Source: Bacteroidales bacterium
Lineage (GTDB): Bacteria > Bacteroidota > Bacteroidia > Bacteroidales > UBA932
Length of the DNA stretch: 64,000 nucleotides
Reading direction: 5' to 3'
Assembly (NCBI GenBank): GCA_015060395.1
Contig: SUYP01000017.1
Coordinates: 1 to 64,000, forward strand
In this document: in pieces, positions 55,060-63,972 of the stretch
How the letters are laid out: each line of letters begins with the position of its first letter
Position numbering within the stretch: position 1 is the stretch's first letter
Notes under the pieces: generated by a model
The model's database searches: none
What the model saw: only the letters and a program-made list of their open reading frames with translations
Told to the model about the DNA's origin: nothing
Program-made: the position numbers and the translations under genes

Positions 55060-56337
55060 TTAAGCCTTCTTCACCTTTGAACCGAAGAGTGCGAACCAGA
55101 GCATATAAGCAAGGGCTGCAACGACTACCCAGTAGCTTGCCATATAAGATGTAGCGTCTGCGATTGCATTCTGGATAAGAGGAAGTACTCCACCACCCAC
55201 AACCATTGTCATAAAGAGACCTGATGCGAGTGCAGAATATTTGCCAAGTCCCTCGACCGAGAGGTTGAAGATTGTTCCCCACATAACTGAAGTACAGAGA
55301 CCGCAGCATACGAGGAGGAGAGCTGTAAGAGGCACCTGAGCCATTCCGAAGCCTGTTCCTGTAAATACCGGCATAGAAGCCTGAACCTCAGTTGTGAACA
55401 TAGCGGCAATGACAAGTGCTATAGCCACAGCATTTGTGACAGCGAGCTGAGTACGGCTTGATACCTTTCCGCTGATGAGGCTTGATACAAAACGGCCGAT
55501 AAGCATAAGGAACCAGTATGTTCCTGCCACGAAGCCTGCTGTAGTTGCAGCATTAGCTGTTCCGAGAGTATCTGTAAGGAAGAAGTTGAGGGTACCAGGG
55601 ATACCTACCTCGACACCTACATATACAAAGATGGCGATTACACCGAACACGAGGTGCTTGTACTTGAGGAGAGCCTTTACTGAAACATCAGTCTTCTCCT
55701 GCTCAGGCTCCACAAACGGAATGAAGGTAAGGATCAGGAATGTCACGGCAAAGACGCCCATTGCGATATAGAGCACTGTGTTCACATCTGTGATGGCTGT
55801 ATCCTTGGTAACGGTTCCGATAAGCGCACCTACGAGCATAGGAGTGAGGGTTCCGAGAGTAGAATTGAATGTACCTCCGATCTGAACGAGCTGGTTACCC
55901 CTGTTGCCACCGCCACCGAGGAGATTAAGCATAGGGTTGACCACTGTATTGAGGATACATACTGAGAAACCGCATACGAATGCTCCGAGAAGATATACAA
56001 AGAAGTTTGCCGGAAGACCTGCGAGTGTTGCACCTACACCGATCTTGCCTGAGAGGAACTGTACCAGTACTCCGAGGAAACCGACACCTACACCGATGAG
56101 AGTTGTCTTCTTATATCCGAGTCTTGTGATAAGCCTGCCGGCAGGAAGACCCATAAAGAGATATGCAAGGAAGTTCATCATATTACCCATCATACCCCAG
56201 AATCCGGAGCCGTCGATACCCGGCTGCTGTTTCCAGATAACTCCGATAGGAGCTGCGAGATTGGTAACGAATGCAATCATTCCGAAAAGGAACATCATCG
56301 TAAGGACTGCAACCCAGTTAGTCTTGTTCTTGTTCAT
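55060..56337 (-). CDS. MFS sugar permease (FHS/FucP-GlcP type)
   Basis: The 425-residue protein has twelve helices and family features of the fucose/glucose-galactose:H+ symporters (NMMNFLAYLFMGLPAGRLITRLGYKKT early; MWGTIFNLSVEGLGKYSALASGLF late). It probably imports a hexose that the ROK kinase phosphorylates. It has a canonical promoter 210 bp upstream (56548-56578) and an unusually long structured leader for a gene of this kind. Confidence 0.85.
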   Translation of the reverse strand: MNKNKTNWVAVLTMMFLFGMIAFVTNLAAPIGVIWKQQPGIDGSGFWGMMGNMMNFLAYLFMGLPAGRLITRLGYKKTTLIGVGVGFLGVLVQFLSGKIGVGATLAGLPANFFVYLLGAFVCGFSVCILNTVVNPMLNLLGGGGNRGNQLVQIGGTFNSTLGTLTPMLVGALIGTVTKDTAITDVNTVLYIAMGVFAVTFLILTFIPFVEPEQEKTDVSVKALLKYKHLVFGVIAIFVYVGVEVGIPGTLNFFLTDTLGTANAATTAGFVAGTYWFLMLIGRFVSSLISGKVSSRTQLAVTNAVAIALVIAAMFTTEVQASMPVFTGTGFGMAQVPLTALLLVCCGLCTSVMWGTIFNLSVEGLGKYSALASGLFMTMVVGGGVLPLIQNAIADATSYMASYWVVVAALAYMLWFALFGSKVKKA

Positions 56338-56456
56338 TTGTTTCTAGTTTTATGTTAATAATTATAATGATTCGTCAAAATCGGGCCTAAGTTACGAAAA
56401 AAAACGAAACACAGAGCCAAAAGAATGATAATTGTATAAAACTTGAGAGTACGTAT

Positions 56457-56543
56457 AAAATTAGCAGGGTCCCCTCCCCAAGGAACCCTGCCGTATATAA
56501 AACGAACTTAACAAATAGACACGAAAATAAATTTCTGATGTCT
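56457..56543 (-). ncRNA. Candidate attenuator or small RNA in the sugar-permease leader
   Basis: From the predicted start near 56543 the minus-strand RNA runs about 50 bases, then forms a 10-bp stem (GCAGGGTTCC with GGGACCCTGC, one G-T pair, loop TTGGGGAG; 56464-56491). It is followed by TAATTTTAT, much like an intrinsic terminator. The permease ATG is a further 120 bases away. It could end an 85-base RNA or attenuate the operon. No known family recognised. The whole 367-bp gap holds no other gene. Confidence 0.4.
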
Positions 56544-56547
56544 TTTG

Positions 56548-56578
56548 CAAAGTTAATGATTTAAAACAAATCTCCAAA
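56548..56578 (-). promoter_or_regulatory. Canonical promoter upstream of the sugar permease
   Basis: Minus-strand TTTG (56575-56578), 19 bp, TAACTTTG (56548-56555). Confidence 0.75.
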
Positions 56579-56669
56579 GATTTGAGCCCGATTCAAACGA
56601 AATTTCTGCAAAATCGGGATTATTTAAGTCAAAAACCGACAAACAGGCGACAATTTGACATAACTCAGG

Positions 56670-56700
56670 TTTGAAGTATCAAGCTCAATGTCTATCTTTG
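56670..56700 (+). promoter_or_regulatory. Canonical promoter abutting an ATG (leaderless)
   Basis: TTTG at 56670-56673, exactly 19 bp, TATCTTTG at 56693-56700, then four bases and the ATG at 56705. Initiation would fall on or beside the start codon. Confidence 0.8.
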
Positions 56701-56704
56701 TATT

Positions 56705-57310
56705 ATGAAAGCAAGAATTTCAGTCATAATGTTACTGGTTACACTCTGTCTCAGCAGCCAGGCACAGGAAAAGGAAAAATTCATTAAAGGGTTTTCAGGC
56801 GGAATGATGCTCCACAGCGGATATCAGTTCGGTGGAGACAACCCTTACAACTACACCCCAAAAGGAGCTACATTCGGAATCGGAGGAGTGGCAAGACTTC
56901 ATCTCACAGATCATTTCCGTACCGGATTCGAAGGTTATTTCTCCACAATGGGCCTTAAGAAGGAGGTCGAGAGCGGCAGCCACAACAAACTGTTCTGGAC
57001 CGGCGCCCTTGCAGACTGGTACTGGAAATGCGGAAGATTCTATCCATACATAGGAGCTACCGTCGGCGGAGGTATGGAGACTGCCTATTATATGTTCGAA
57101 GGTGACAAGCACGACTGGCTTCCAGAGCCATCAGCCGTTTTCCACAAGCAGCCTTTCTTCGCCGTCGATCCTTTTATCGGGTGTGACATTGCAGTGGGAG
57201 AAGCCTTGCGCCTGACCGTTAAGGCAGACTGGCTTTTCGCCATCAACAACGAAGGTCTGAACAGGCCTCTCGGCCCGAGGATTTATTTCGGATTCATTTT
57301 CGCACACTAG
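56705..57310 (+). CDS. Outer-membrane beta-barrel protein
   Basis: The 201-residue protein has a signal peptide (MKARISVIMLLVTLCLSSQAQ) and a porin-like family layout: GGMMLHSGYQFGG, HLTDHFRTGFEGYFS, YPYIGATVGGGMETAYY, DPFIGCDIAVGEALRL. This looks like an OmpW/OmpA-like eight-stranded barrel, ending IFAH rather than in Phe. Translation must start at ATG 56705: the next Met would lose the charged n-region of the signal. That places the ATG four bases after the -7 element. Confidence 0.75.
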   Translation: MKARISVIMLLVTLCLSSQAQEKEKFIKGFSGGMMLHSGYQFGGDNPYNYTPKGATFGIGGVARLHLTDHFRTGFEGYFSTMGLKKEVESGSHNKLFWTGALADWYWKCGRFYPYIGATVGGGMETAYYMFEGDKHDWLPEPSAVFHKQPFFAVDPFIGCDIAVGEALRLTVKADWLFAINNEGLNRPLGPRIYFGFIFAH

Positions 57311-57318
57311 ACGGCCGC

Positions 57319-58233
57319 TTAAGAATTACGGTATTCGCTAGGCGTCATCCCGGTACGCGCCTTGAAGAACTTATAGAACACCGACTGATTGGGGAAATTA
57401 AGTCTATATACTATTTCCTTGATGGTTATGTCGGAATATTTCAGAAGATTCTTCGCTTCCAGGATCACGTATGAATCGATCCATTCCGGAGCCGATTTTC
57501 CTGAAGCAGTCTTTATCAGCTTGGAAAGATATTTAGGCGTAAGGCAGAGTTTGTCGGCATAAAATCCGACATTACGATGTCTGGTGTGGTATTCCGACAC
57601 CAGTCTGATGAAATGCTCGAATATCATACGGCTGCGAGTCGTGGTCTGAGCAGAAGCAACCTTCAGTTCATCCATCTTCTCCATCCAGATTCCTGCAACA
57701 ATGCAGAAGAGGGACGACATCAGGCTGCGCAAAGCCTCATCCTTCAGTTTCATATCTGACTTTGAGACGCCGGCAACAAGTTCCAGATATCTGGCGACCA
57801 TCTCTTTAGCTTCCTCAGAGAGAGTCGCGACAGGAGCTTCTGCAAGCGGCATTCCCTCAGATATGATCCTCTTGAAATCCAATCTGAGCTCCGACGCGAA
57901 CTTCTGGGACATAGCGATCACGACGTAATGCAGGGATTCCTTTTCCGGATATGGTATATCTGCAACTTTCAGAATATTCTGAGGCGTGCAGAGGATCAGA
58001 CTGTTATCGGTAATATCATATTCATTCAGATTTATAGACATCCTCATATTTCCCTTGATGCAGTACAGAAGAAGGACTCCGTCGAAACGGAAGGGATGCT
58101 CCAAAGGATGGATGTTTTCATCAAATCTGACATTGAGCAGGCAAAGATCCTCTCCTATTCCGGTTCTTGACGCGGCCGGGAAGTATTCTTTCAACCTTGA
58201 GATGCTGAAATTGTAAGTCGATAAATTTTCCAT
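57319..58233 (-). CDS. AraC-family transcriptional regulator
   Basis: The 304-residue protein starts at ATG 58231-58233 (MENLSTYNFSISRLKEYF). It has an N-terminal cupin-like sensor domain (about 1-165), a linker, and C-terminal double HTH (about 205-302) with KLCLTPKYLSKLIKTASGKS and the signature IVYRLNFPNQSVFYKFFKARTGMTPSEYR. It is divergent from the SOD-rubredoxin gene, with 150 bp between, so that gene is a candidate target. Converges on the outer-membrane protein gene with 8 bp between. Confidence 0.9.
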   Translation of the reverse strand: MENLSTYNFSISRLKEYFPAASRTGIGEDLCLLNVRFDENIHPLEHPFRFDGVLLLYCIKGNMRMSINLNEYDITDNSLILCTPQNILKVADIPYPEKESLHYVVIAMSQKFASELRLDFKRIISEGMPLAEAPVATLSEEAKEMVARYLELVAGVSKSDMKLKDEALRSLMSSLFCIVAGIWMEKMDELKVASAQTTTRSRMIFEHFIRLVSEYHTRHRNVGFYADKLCLTPKYLSKLIKTASGKSAPEWIDSYVILEAKNLLKYSDITIKEIVYRLNFPNQSVFYKFFKARTGMTPSEYRNS

Positions 58234-58385
58234 TTTTAGTTTAATTTCCGACGAAAAGATATACAAAAATCAATCCCGACATTCAATTTAAGGCATTTTT
58301 TCGACCATACGGACATTTTTAGCACCATCCTAATGGTCTGATAGTTGATATGGCAGACTGGAACGAACTTAAAATACAAATTGAT

Positions 58386-59177
58386 ATGATCTTTACATTA
58401 CCCCCGCTCCCGTACGCAATGGACGCATTGGAGCCTGCTATGAGCCAGGAGACCATAGAATACCATTATGGCAAGCATCTCCAGACCTACATTGACAACC
58501 TCAACCGGCTGACGGAAGGGACGAAGTATTCCGGTCTTTCTCTCGAAGAACTCATCCTGACGACGACTGGTCCGGTCTTCAATAATGCGGCACAGGTGTG
58601 GAACCACACTTTCTTTTTCAATACCCTGACTCCCGATCCTGTGGAAATGCCTGCCGAACTGGAATTCGCCATCACAAGAGATTTCGGATCGGTGGAAGAA
58701 TTCAAGGTAAAATTCAAAAAGGCAGCGACCGACATCTTCGGGTCCGGATGGGCGTGGCTTGCACAGGACGAGGCTGGCACTCTGCATATAATCCAGGAAT
58801 CTAATGCCGGCAATCCGATGAGGGCAGGATACAAGCCGCTTATGACAATCGATGTTTGGGAACACGCATATTACATAGACTACCGCAACAGAAGAGCCGA
58901 ATTCATCGAAAAGTGCTGGGGACTCATCCACTGGGAGAAGGTAGCACAGAGAATGCACGACGACATTCTCATAGCACATATTGCCGATATGGCCGAAGCA
59001 AAAGCCGGGAAGGATATGGACAGATATGTCTGCATCACCTGCGGATGGGTATATGACCCTTCAGAAGGCGACCCTGAGAGCGGAATAGCACCCGGCACGC
59101 CTTTCAAGGACATACCAGAAGAGTGGGTATGCCCGGCCTGCGGGGTGGGAAAAGAATATTTTGAGAAGGAACGCTGA
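58386..59177 (+). CDS. Fe/Mn superoxide dismutase fused to rubredoxin
   Basis: The 263-residue protein starts at ATG 58386 ([17 protein letters not shown]), the usual SOD start; a frame from 58350 adds 12 residues. Residues 1-195 are a full Fe/Mn SOD with ligands His27 (YHYGKHLQ), His74 (WNHTFFF) and the Asp/His of [12 protein letters not shown] helical linker of about 15-20 residues follows. Residues about 211-263 form a complete rubredoxin: [10 protein letters not shown] and CPACGVG, giving the Fe(Cys)4 site. The rubredoxin begins at a Met where a stand-alone gene would start. Such a pair could take electrons from rubredoxin to support superoxide removal, or simply tether two redox proteins. 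The AraC-type gene is divergent. I know of no standard family with this order. Confidence 0.9.
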   Translation: MIFTLPPLPYAMDALEPAMSQETIEYHYGKHLQTYIDNLNRLTEGTKYSGLSLEELILTTTGPVFNNAAQVWNHTFFFNTLTPDPVEMPAELEFAITRDFGSVEEFKVKFKKAATDIFGSGWAWLAQDEAGTLHIIQESNAGNPMRAGYKPLMTIDVWEHAYYIDYRNRRAEFIEKCWGLIHWEKVAQRMHDDILIAHIADMAEAKAGKDMDRYVCITCGWVYDPSEGDPESGIAPGTPFKDIPEEWVCPACGVGKEYFEKER

Positions 59178-59180
59178 TAT

Positions 59181-60029
59181 CTATCTGATCCTGACATCCA
59201 CATAGACAGGAAGATGGTCGCTTGCCGCGAAGGCTGATCCGCTTTCCAAACGGACGCAAACCTCGGCAGAGGCCGTTTCGTATGTGCAGGAACCTTTCAG
59301 GACCATTATGTAGTCAATGCATTTGCCAGGTGTCTCCCGGGCAGTCTGAGGCAGAGGGGATATCTGTGAAAGTTTTCCTGCATCCGGATATGTAGTAAGT
59401 TCCGGGGACAGCACATCCCAATACTCGCGAAGCCACTGCAATGTATTGCTGTCAGGAAGAGCATTGAAATCTCCGCAAAGGAATACAGGCTTACCCTTTC
59501 CTCCATACATAGATACAAGTGTATCCGTTATCATCTGTGCCTGCTTCAGCTGTGCCCCTTTCGACTTATGGTCGAGATGGGTTCCGGCTACAACGATATC
59601 CTCATATTCCACTGCCACCATAGCCCTGGGTTCCGAGCCGTCACCCTTCGGCAAGATGACCTTGATGATATCCAGAGGCTGACGCATATCGCTTTTCCAC
59701 ATCTGGGCGATTCCGTATGCTCCGCCCTGGAAAGGCTTCAGCGCAGGAGCGAAACAGCCCTCATAAGCACCGGTAGCTTCAGAAAGAGCCGACAGCTGAT
59801 CGACCGAGCCGGTTCTGGTAGCGCAACTGTCAACCTCATTGAGTATCAGCACATCCGGACTGAGCTCATTGATGAACGAAGCAGTCAGTCCGACTCCTGA
59901 TTCCTCATATTTGTCGAACACGCCCACATTATACGTCATAAGGCGGACAGTCAGTGTTGACCTGTCCGCAGACTTGCAAGCCGAAACAGCGGCTGCCAAA
60001 GCCATAAGAATGAATATCTTGAATTTCAT
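59181..60029 (-). CDS. Endonuclease/exonuclease/phosphatase-family lipoprotein
   Basis: The 282-residue protein starts at ATG 60027-60029 (MKFKIFILMALAAAVSACKS), a good lipobox; the longer frame to 60104 overlaps the nitroreductase and is rejected. The fold is marked by RLMTYNVGVF, LNEVDSC, GTHLDHKS, GDFNALPDS and SDHLPVYVDV, which hold the metal-binding Asn, Glu, Asp and His. Substrate may be DNA, inositol phosphate or sphingolipid; it cannot be decided. It follows the nitroreductase by 2 bp. Confidence 0.87.
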   Translation of the reverse strand: MKFKIFILMALAAAVSACKSADRSTLTVRLMTYNVGVFDKYEESGVGLTASFINELSPDVLILNEVDSCATRTGSVDQLSALSEATGAYEGCFAPALKPFQGGAYGIAQMWKSDMRQPLDIIKVILPKGDGSEPRAMVAVEYEDIVVAGTHLDHKSKGAQLKQAQMITDTLVSMYGGKGKPVFLCGDFNALPDSNTLQWLREYWDVLSPELTTYPDAGKLSQISPLPQTARETPGKCIDYIMVLKGSCTYETASAEVCVRLESGSAFAASDHLPVYVDVRIR

Positions 60030-60031
60030 AA

Positions 60032-60565
60032 TCAGTATTTGTTCCAGGATGAAATTTCTTCCAGAGGTTTCCTGACCTTGGTTCTGGTCGGAGCATCTGG
60101 CCATCCAAGGGATATCAGGAGCTGGACACGGCGTCTTCGAGGTACCCCAAGGAGTTTCTTGATCTTCTTTTCATCAAACCATCCCATAATGCAGGTGCCG
60201 AGTCCCAGTTCTGCAGCCTGAAGGCAGAAATGGTCGATCGCAAAGCCAAGGTCCATCATACTGTAGTCCTTGTTCTTTACCAGAGCACCCGCCTTGGCTT
60301 CGAGATTCATATTTTCCTGCACCACAGCCACCAGCACCGGTACAGATGCAGTGAACTTGTTCATACCAAGACCGATTGCAGCCTCCGACATTTCCTTCAG
60401 AATATCAGGCTGATCGACCACTACAAATTTCCAAGGCTGGGAATTGCAGGCTGAAGGAGCCATACGCGCAGCCTCGAGACATTTGAGAATATGCTCCCTG
60501 GCCACAGGCTGGGGAGCATATCTTCTGTCACTTTGTCTTTTCAGTATAAGTTCTGAAAAATCCAT
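60032..60565 (-). CDS. Nitroreductase-family flavoprotein
   Basis: The 177-residue FMN enzyme has LKRQSDRRYAPQPV and the FMN-binding ARMAPSACNSQPWKF, with GLGTCIMGWFDEKKIKKLLGVP and LISLGWP. These dimeric reductases use NAD(P)H on quinones or nitro compounds. The start overlaps the stop of the acyl-CoA synthetase (TAATG), and the EEP lipoprotein gene follows after 2 bp, making a three-gene unit. Confidence 0.9.
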   Translation of the reverse strand: MDFSELILKRQSDRRYAPQPVAREHILKCLEAARMAPSACNSQPWKFVVVDQPDILKEMSEAAIGLGMNKFTASVPVLVAVVQENMNLEAKAGALVKNKDYSMMDLGFAIDHFCLQAAELGLGTCIMGWFDEKKIKKLLGVPRRRRVQLLISLGWPDAPTRTKVRKPLEEISSWNKY

Positions 60566-62475
60566 TACAATGATGCGAGATTGATATCGTTTACAATATT
60601 CTTTCCCTCAGGAGTATATGCATACTCCATATTGGCCTTGTAAGCTTCCTCGACACGTCCGCGAACAACCTTCATCGAGCTGTTTAGGAAATGGTTCTGC
60701 TCTGTCCAAGGCTCAGGAAGCACGCATACTGCTGCAGGAAGCCACCTTTCAGGGAATGCTCCGAAGTTACGGCCACCCTTGCGGTACATATTCACCTCAT
60801 CCTGAAGAAGTTCCAGCATCTTGACCTTTGCCTCCTTAGTCTCAGGATCAAGACCGAGCTCCTTGGCGTAAGCCTTGAGAGCCTCCTTGTTTGGAGTGAT
60901 GAGGGCGATGGTATATGGATCCTGGCTGTTGTGGAGAAGTGCTCCGTCGATATACTTCGAGCTCTCCACGAGGTTCTCCTCGATTCCCTCTGGTGAATAC
61001 TTCTCACCGTCAGCTGCAATAAGGAGAGACTTGAAACGTCCTACAACGTAAAGCATCTCAGCGTCACGCATATATCCCATATCACCTGTATGTAGCCATC
61101 CGTCAACGATAGTGTCTGCTGTTGACTTAGGGTTCTTCCAATAGCCTGCCATCACGTTCTCACCCTTGATGCAGATCTCGCCCTTAGATCCGAAAGGCTG
61201 CTCTATGCCGTCTGCATCGAGGATCTTGATCTCCATAGGCTGGACAATCTTTCCTGACGATCCGAAGATATGTCTTGCAGGTGAGTTTGCCGAGATGATA
61301 GGAGTAGCCTCTGAAAGACCGTAGCCCTGATACATAGGGATACCGATCGCATAATAATATCTCTGAAGGTCGATATCAAGAAGGGCACCGCCACCTACGA
61401 AGAATTTCATATTGCCGCCAAGTCCCTGACGCACAGCCTTGAAGATGAGCTTATCGAAGAGCAGCATCAGAGGCTTGCGGAAGATGTCCACGAACTGGGT
61501 ACCCTTGTTGTAGCCTTCCTTATTATATGCGATGGCATTCTTGAGTGCGAAATTGTAGAGTTTCTCGATTGTCTTGCCCTTCTTTGCGATTGTAGTCTCG
61601 ATGTTCTTCTTGAAGCTCTTTGCGAGTGTCGGCACTGAGAGCATCACGCTAGGCTTGAGCTCCTGGATGCTTGGAGAAATGTTCCTGAGAGCTTCCTTGC
61701 CAGATTTTCCTGACGGAACCATACCGAGGGAAGCACCGTAAGACATCATTGTGTAGAAACCGGCAACGTGCGCGAAGCAGTGGTCGAGCGGGAGGATGAT
61801 GAGCATCCTGTCTTCAGGGCCTACACCGATTACCGAATGAGCCTGCTCTACGTTTGCAGTGTAGTTTCTGTGTGTCAGGAGGATACCCTTAGGATCGGCT
61901 GTCGTACCAGATGTGTAGCTGATGTTCGCATAGTCATCAGGTTCGATGCTCTTATATCTCTGGATGAACATATCCTCGTGTTCTGCAAGGAACTTGTCTC
62001 CCATCTCTATGATGTCGCCGATATACATCTCGTTCTCCTTCATATCATCTATCCTGTCGAAGATGATGACCTTCTCCACCATTGGACACTCCGGAAGCAC
62101 CTTCCTGATCTTAGGGAGCTGGAACTTGGATGTGATGACATACTTGGAATCGGAGTGCTTTACCCTGAATACCAGATCATTGGTCTCACCCAGTTTTATA
62201 GAGAGAGGAACATTCACAGCTCCTGCATAGAGAACTCCAAGTTCTCCGATGACCCACATATCGCGGCCTTCACTGAGGTATGAAACCTTTTCACCCTTCT
62301 GTACTCCAAGGGCCATAAGACCGGCAGCTATACGCTTAGCCTTAGCCAATGTCTCTTCATAAGTCGTAGGTTCCCACTTGTTTGTATCGAGGTTCTTTTC
62401 CCAAAGGAAAGGATTCTTCGAAAACTTGGCAACATACTTCTCGACAAAGTCGATGATAGTTAATCTTTCTGCCAT
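60565..62475 (-). CDS. Long-chain fatty acid--CoA ligase (AMP-forming)
   Basis: The 636-residue adenylate-forming enzyme has the P-loop-like YTSGTTADPKGILLTH (about 205), YGLSEATPI (about 385), GWLHTGDMGYM (about 470) and a C-terminal domain with the catalytic-lysine region near residue 600. It activates fatty acids for lipid synthesis or uptake. Translationally coupled to the nitroreductase; the 67-bp gap upstream has a small GC-rich hairpin but no good promoter. Confidence 0.92.
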   Translation of the reverse strand: MAERLTIIDFVEKYVAKFSKNPFLWEKNLDTNKWEPTTYEETLAKAKRIAAGLMALGVQKGEKVSYLSEGRDMWVIGELGVLYAGAVNVPLSIKLGETNDLVFRVKHSDSKYVITSKFQLPKIRKVLPECPMVEKVIIFDRIDDMKENEMYIGDIIEMGDKFLAEHEDMFIQRYKSIEPDDYANISYTSGTTADPKGILLTHRNYTANVEQAHSVIGVGPEDRMLIILPLDHCFAHVAGFYTMMSYGASLGMVPSGKSGKEALRNISPSIQELKPSVMLSVPTLAKSFKKNIETTIAKKGKTIEKLYNFALKNAIAYNKEGYNKGTQFVDIFRKPLMLLFDKLIFKAVRQGLGGNMKFFVGGGALLDIDLQRYYYAIGIPMYQGYGLSEATPIISANSPARHIFGSSGKIVQPMEIKILDADGIEQPFGSKGEICIKGENVMAGYWKNPKSTADTIVDGWLHTGDMGYMRDAEMLYVVGRFKSLLIAADGEKYSPEGIEENLVESSKYIDGALLHNSQDPYTIALITPNKEALKAYAKELGLDPETKEAKVKMLELLQDEVNMYRKGGRNFGAFPERWLPAAVCVLPEPWTEQNHFLNSSMKVVRGRVEEAYKANMEYAYTPEGKNIVNDINLASL

Positions 62476-62542
62476 AATGTTTTGGTTTAGAATTTATTAC
62501 AGTCCCGCCAGCTGCCCGTCCTGGGCAATATGACGGTGAGGG

Positions 62543-63163
62543 TTATTCATTAGGGAAAAGTCCGAAGAGCTCTGCATCGATCTTGTCGATGACCTCCTGG
62601 AAGTCCTCTGGACGGTTCTCGAACTTGATGCGGTCAACATCAAGTATAAGCAGATTGTGCTTGTAGTCCTTGATCCAGCTCTCGTAACGCTCGTTCAGAC
62701 CTGTTATATAATCGATCCTGATGCTCTTCTCATACTCGCGGCCTCTCTTCTGGATCTGTCCGATAAGATTAGGAATCGAACTGCGGAGATAGATGAGCAG
62801 ATCAGGCGGATTCACAAGAGACATCATAAGGTCAAAGAGATCGGAATAATTCTCGAAATCCCTGGTGCTCATAAGTCCCATTCCGTGAAGATTCGGAGCA
62901 AAGATACGTGCATCCTCATAGATTGTACGGTCCTGGATGATCACAGCATCCTCCTTGGATATATCAACGACGTCCTTGAACCTCTTGTTAAGGAAATAGA
63001 CCTGAAGATTGAACGACCATCTTTCCATATCTTCGTAGAAATCAGCAAGATAAGGATTATAGTCAACGGACTCGAACTTCGGAGTCCATCCGTAATGGGC
63101 AGCGAGCATCTTTGTTAGAGTGGTCTTTCCGCTGCCGATATTACCTGCTATCGCAATGTGCAT
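62543..63163 (-). CDS. Deoxynucleoside kinase
   Basis: The 206-residue enzyme of the dNK/dGK family phosphorylates salvaged deoxynucleosides. The P-loop GNIGSGKTTL is at residues 7-16, WSFNLQVYFLNKRF near 50, and the DRTIYED motif near 78 (the DRS-like catalytic block). The lid arginines (RGREYEKSIR) are at about 137. It fits nucleoside salvage with the permease and nuclease in the window. Confidence 0.9.
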   Translation of the reverse strand: MHIAIAGNIGSGKTTLTKMLAAHYGWTPKFESVDYNPYLADFYEDMERWSFNLQVYFLNKRFKDVVDISKEDAVIIQDRTIYEDARIFAPNLHGMGLMSTRDFENYSDLFDLMMSLVNPPDLLIYLRSSIPNLIGQIQKRGREYEKSIRIDYITGLNERYESWIKDYKHNLLILDVDRIKFENRPEDFQEVIDKIDAELFGLFPNE

Positions 63164-63259
63164 ATCTGTTTATTTTAGTTTTCAGTACTACATAGGATAT
63201 GAAACCGTTTTGATCTCATTTTCTAACAAATCAAAGCAGTTTCTCCCCTTACAATTAGC

Positions 63260-63267
63260 AAACATAC
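63260..63267 (-). promoter_or_regulatory. -7 element for the deoxynucleoside kinase
   Basis: Minus-strand TATGTTTG, 96 bp before the ATG. It faces the plus-strand promoter 13 bp away. Confidence 0.45.
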
Positions 63268-63280
63268 TAATTTTTAATGT

Positions 63281-63288
63281 AAATTTGT
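63281..63288 (+). promoter_or_regulatory. -7 element for the metallo-beta-lactamase-fold gene
   Basis: TAAATTTG, 21 bp before the ATG at 63310. Confidence 0.5.
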
Positions 63289-63309
63289 ATAATTAAAATG
63301 ATTTTTTGA

Positions 63310-63972
63310 ATGATACACATCAAAGATTTCACATTCAACAGCTTTCAGACGCGTTGCAGCATAGTATGGGACGAAGGCGGCAACTGCGCCTTCATTGATC
63401 CGGGATGCTCATCCTCTTCCGAGCTGGACGCTCTTAAAAGAACAGTCTCCGAGAAAGGCCTGAAGCCAGTATGCATTATGCTGACCCACGGACATTTCGA
63501 CCATATTCTCGGCACAGCAGCCTTGGCATCCGCATTCGGCGGGCTTCCTGTATATATGCACCCGGCAGACAGATTCACACTTGAAAGCAACGAGTATTTC
63601 TGCCGCTGCTTCGGAGCACCGATGCCGGAGGCCTTCGAGACTGCAGATGTGGTCGAAGGGTCTGTAGTAGAGGTAGGAAGCCTGCGTTTCGAGGTCATAG
63701 AGACTCCGGGGCATACCGTAGGAGGAGTATGCTATCTCGAGCGTTCCGAGAAGACGCTTTTCTGCGGCGACACCCTCTTTGCAGGAGCAATCGGCCGCAC
63801 AGACCATCCTGGCGGCGATTATGACAAGATAATGGAGAGCATCTTCACCAAACTCCTTCATCTGGAGGGTGACACGAAGGTCATCCCCGGTCACGGTCCT
63901 TGCTCGGACATTGCAACAGAAAGGATGACCAACCCGTTTCTTCTGCCATTCAACGAGCCATACGAAGATTAA
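63310..63972 (+). CDS. Metallo-beta-lactamase-fold hydrolase (glyoxalase II-like)
   Basis: The 220-residue protein has the di-metal motif THGHFDHILG (residues about 58-67), ETPGHTVGG (about 133) and the Asp in CGDTLFAGAIGRTD, then PGHGP. The pattern is that of single-domain glyoxalase II-like hydrolases, which cleave thioesters such as S-lactoylglutathione. The C-terminal glutathione-binding domain is absent and Bacteroidales generally lack glutathione, so the substrate is unknown. The last 28 bases of the window after it show nothing. Confidence 0.9.
   Translation: MIHIKDFTFNSFQTRCSIVWDEGGNCAFIDPGCSSSSELDALKRTVSEKGLKPVCIMLTHGHFDHILGTAALASAFGGLPVYMHPADRFTLESNEYFCRCFGAPMPEAFETADVVEGSVVEVGSLRFEVIETPGHTVGGVCYLERSEKTLFCGDTLFAGAIGRTDHPGGDYDKIMESIFTKLLHLEGDTKVIPGHGPCSDIATERMTNPFLLPFNEPYED

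Noticed and set aside
58300..58350. Inverted repeat ACCAT-CCTA-ATGGT before the SOD-rubredoxin gene as an operator
   Set aside because: Only five bases per arm; expected by chance in a gap of this size.
60030..60104. N-terminal extension of the EEP lipoprotein
   Set aside because: It would overlap the nitroreductase gene and bury the signal peptide.
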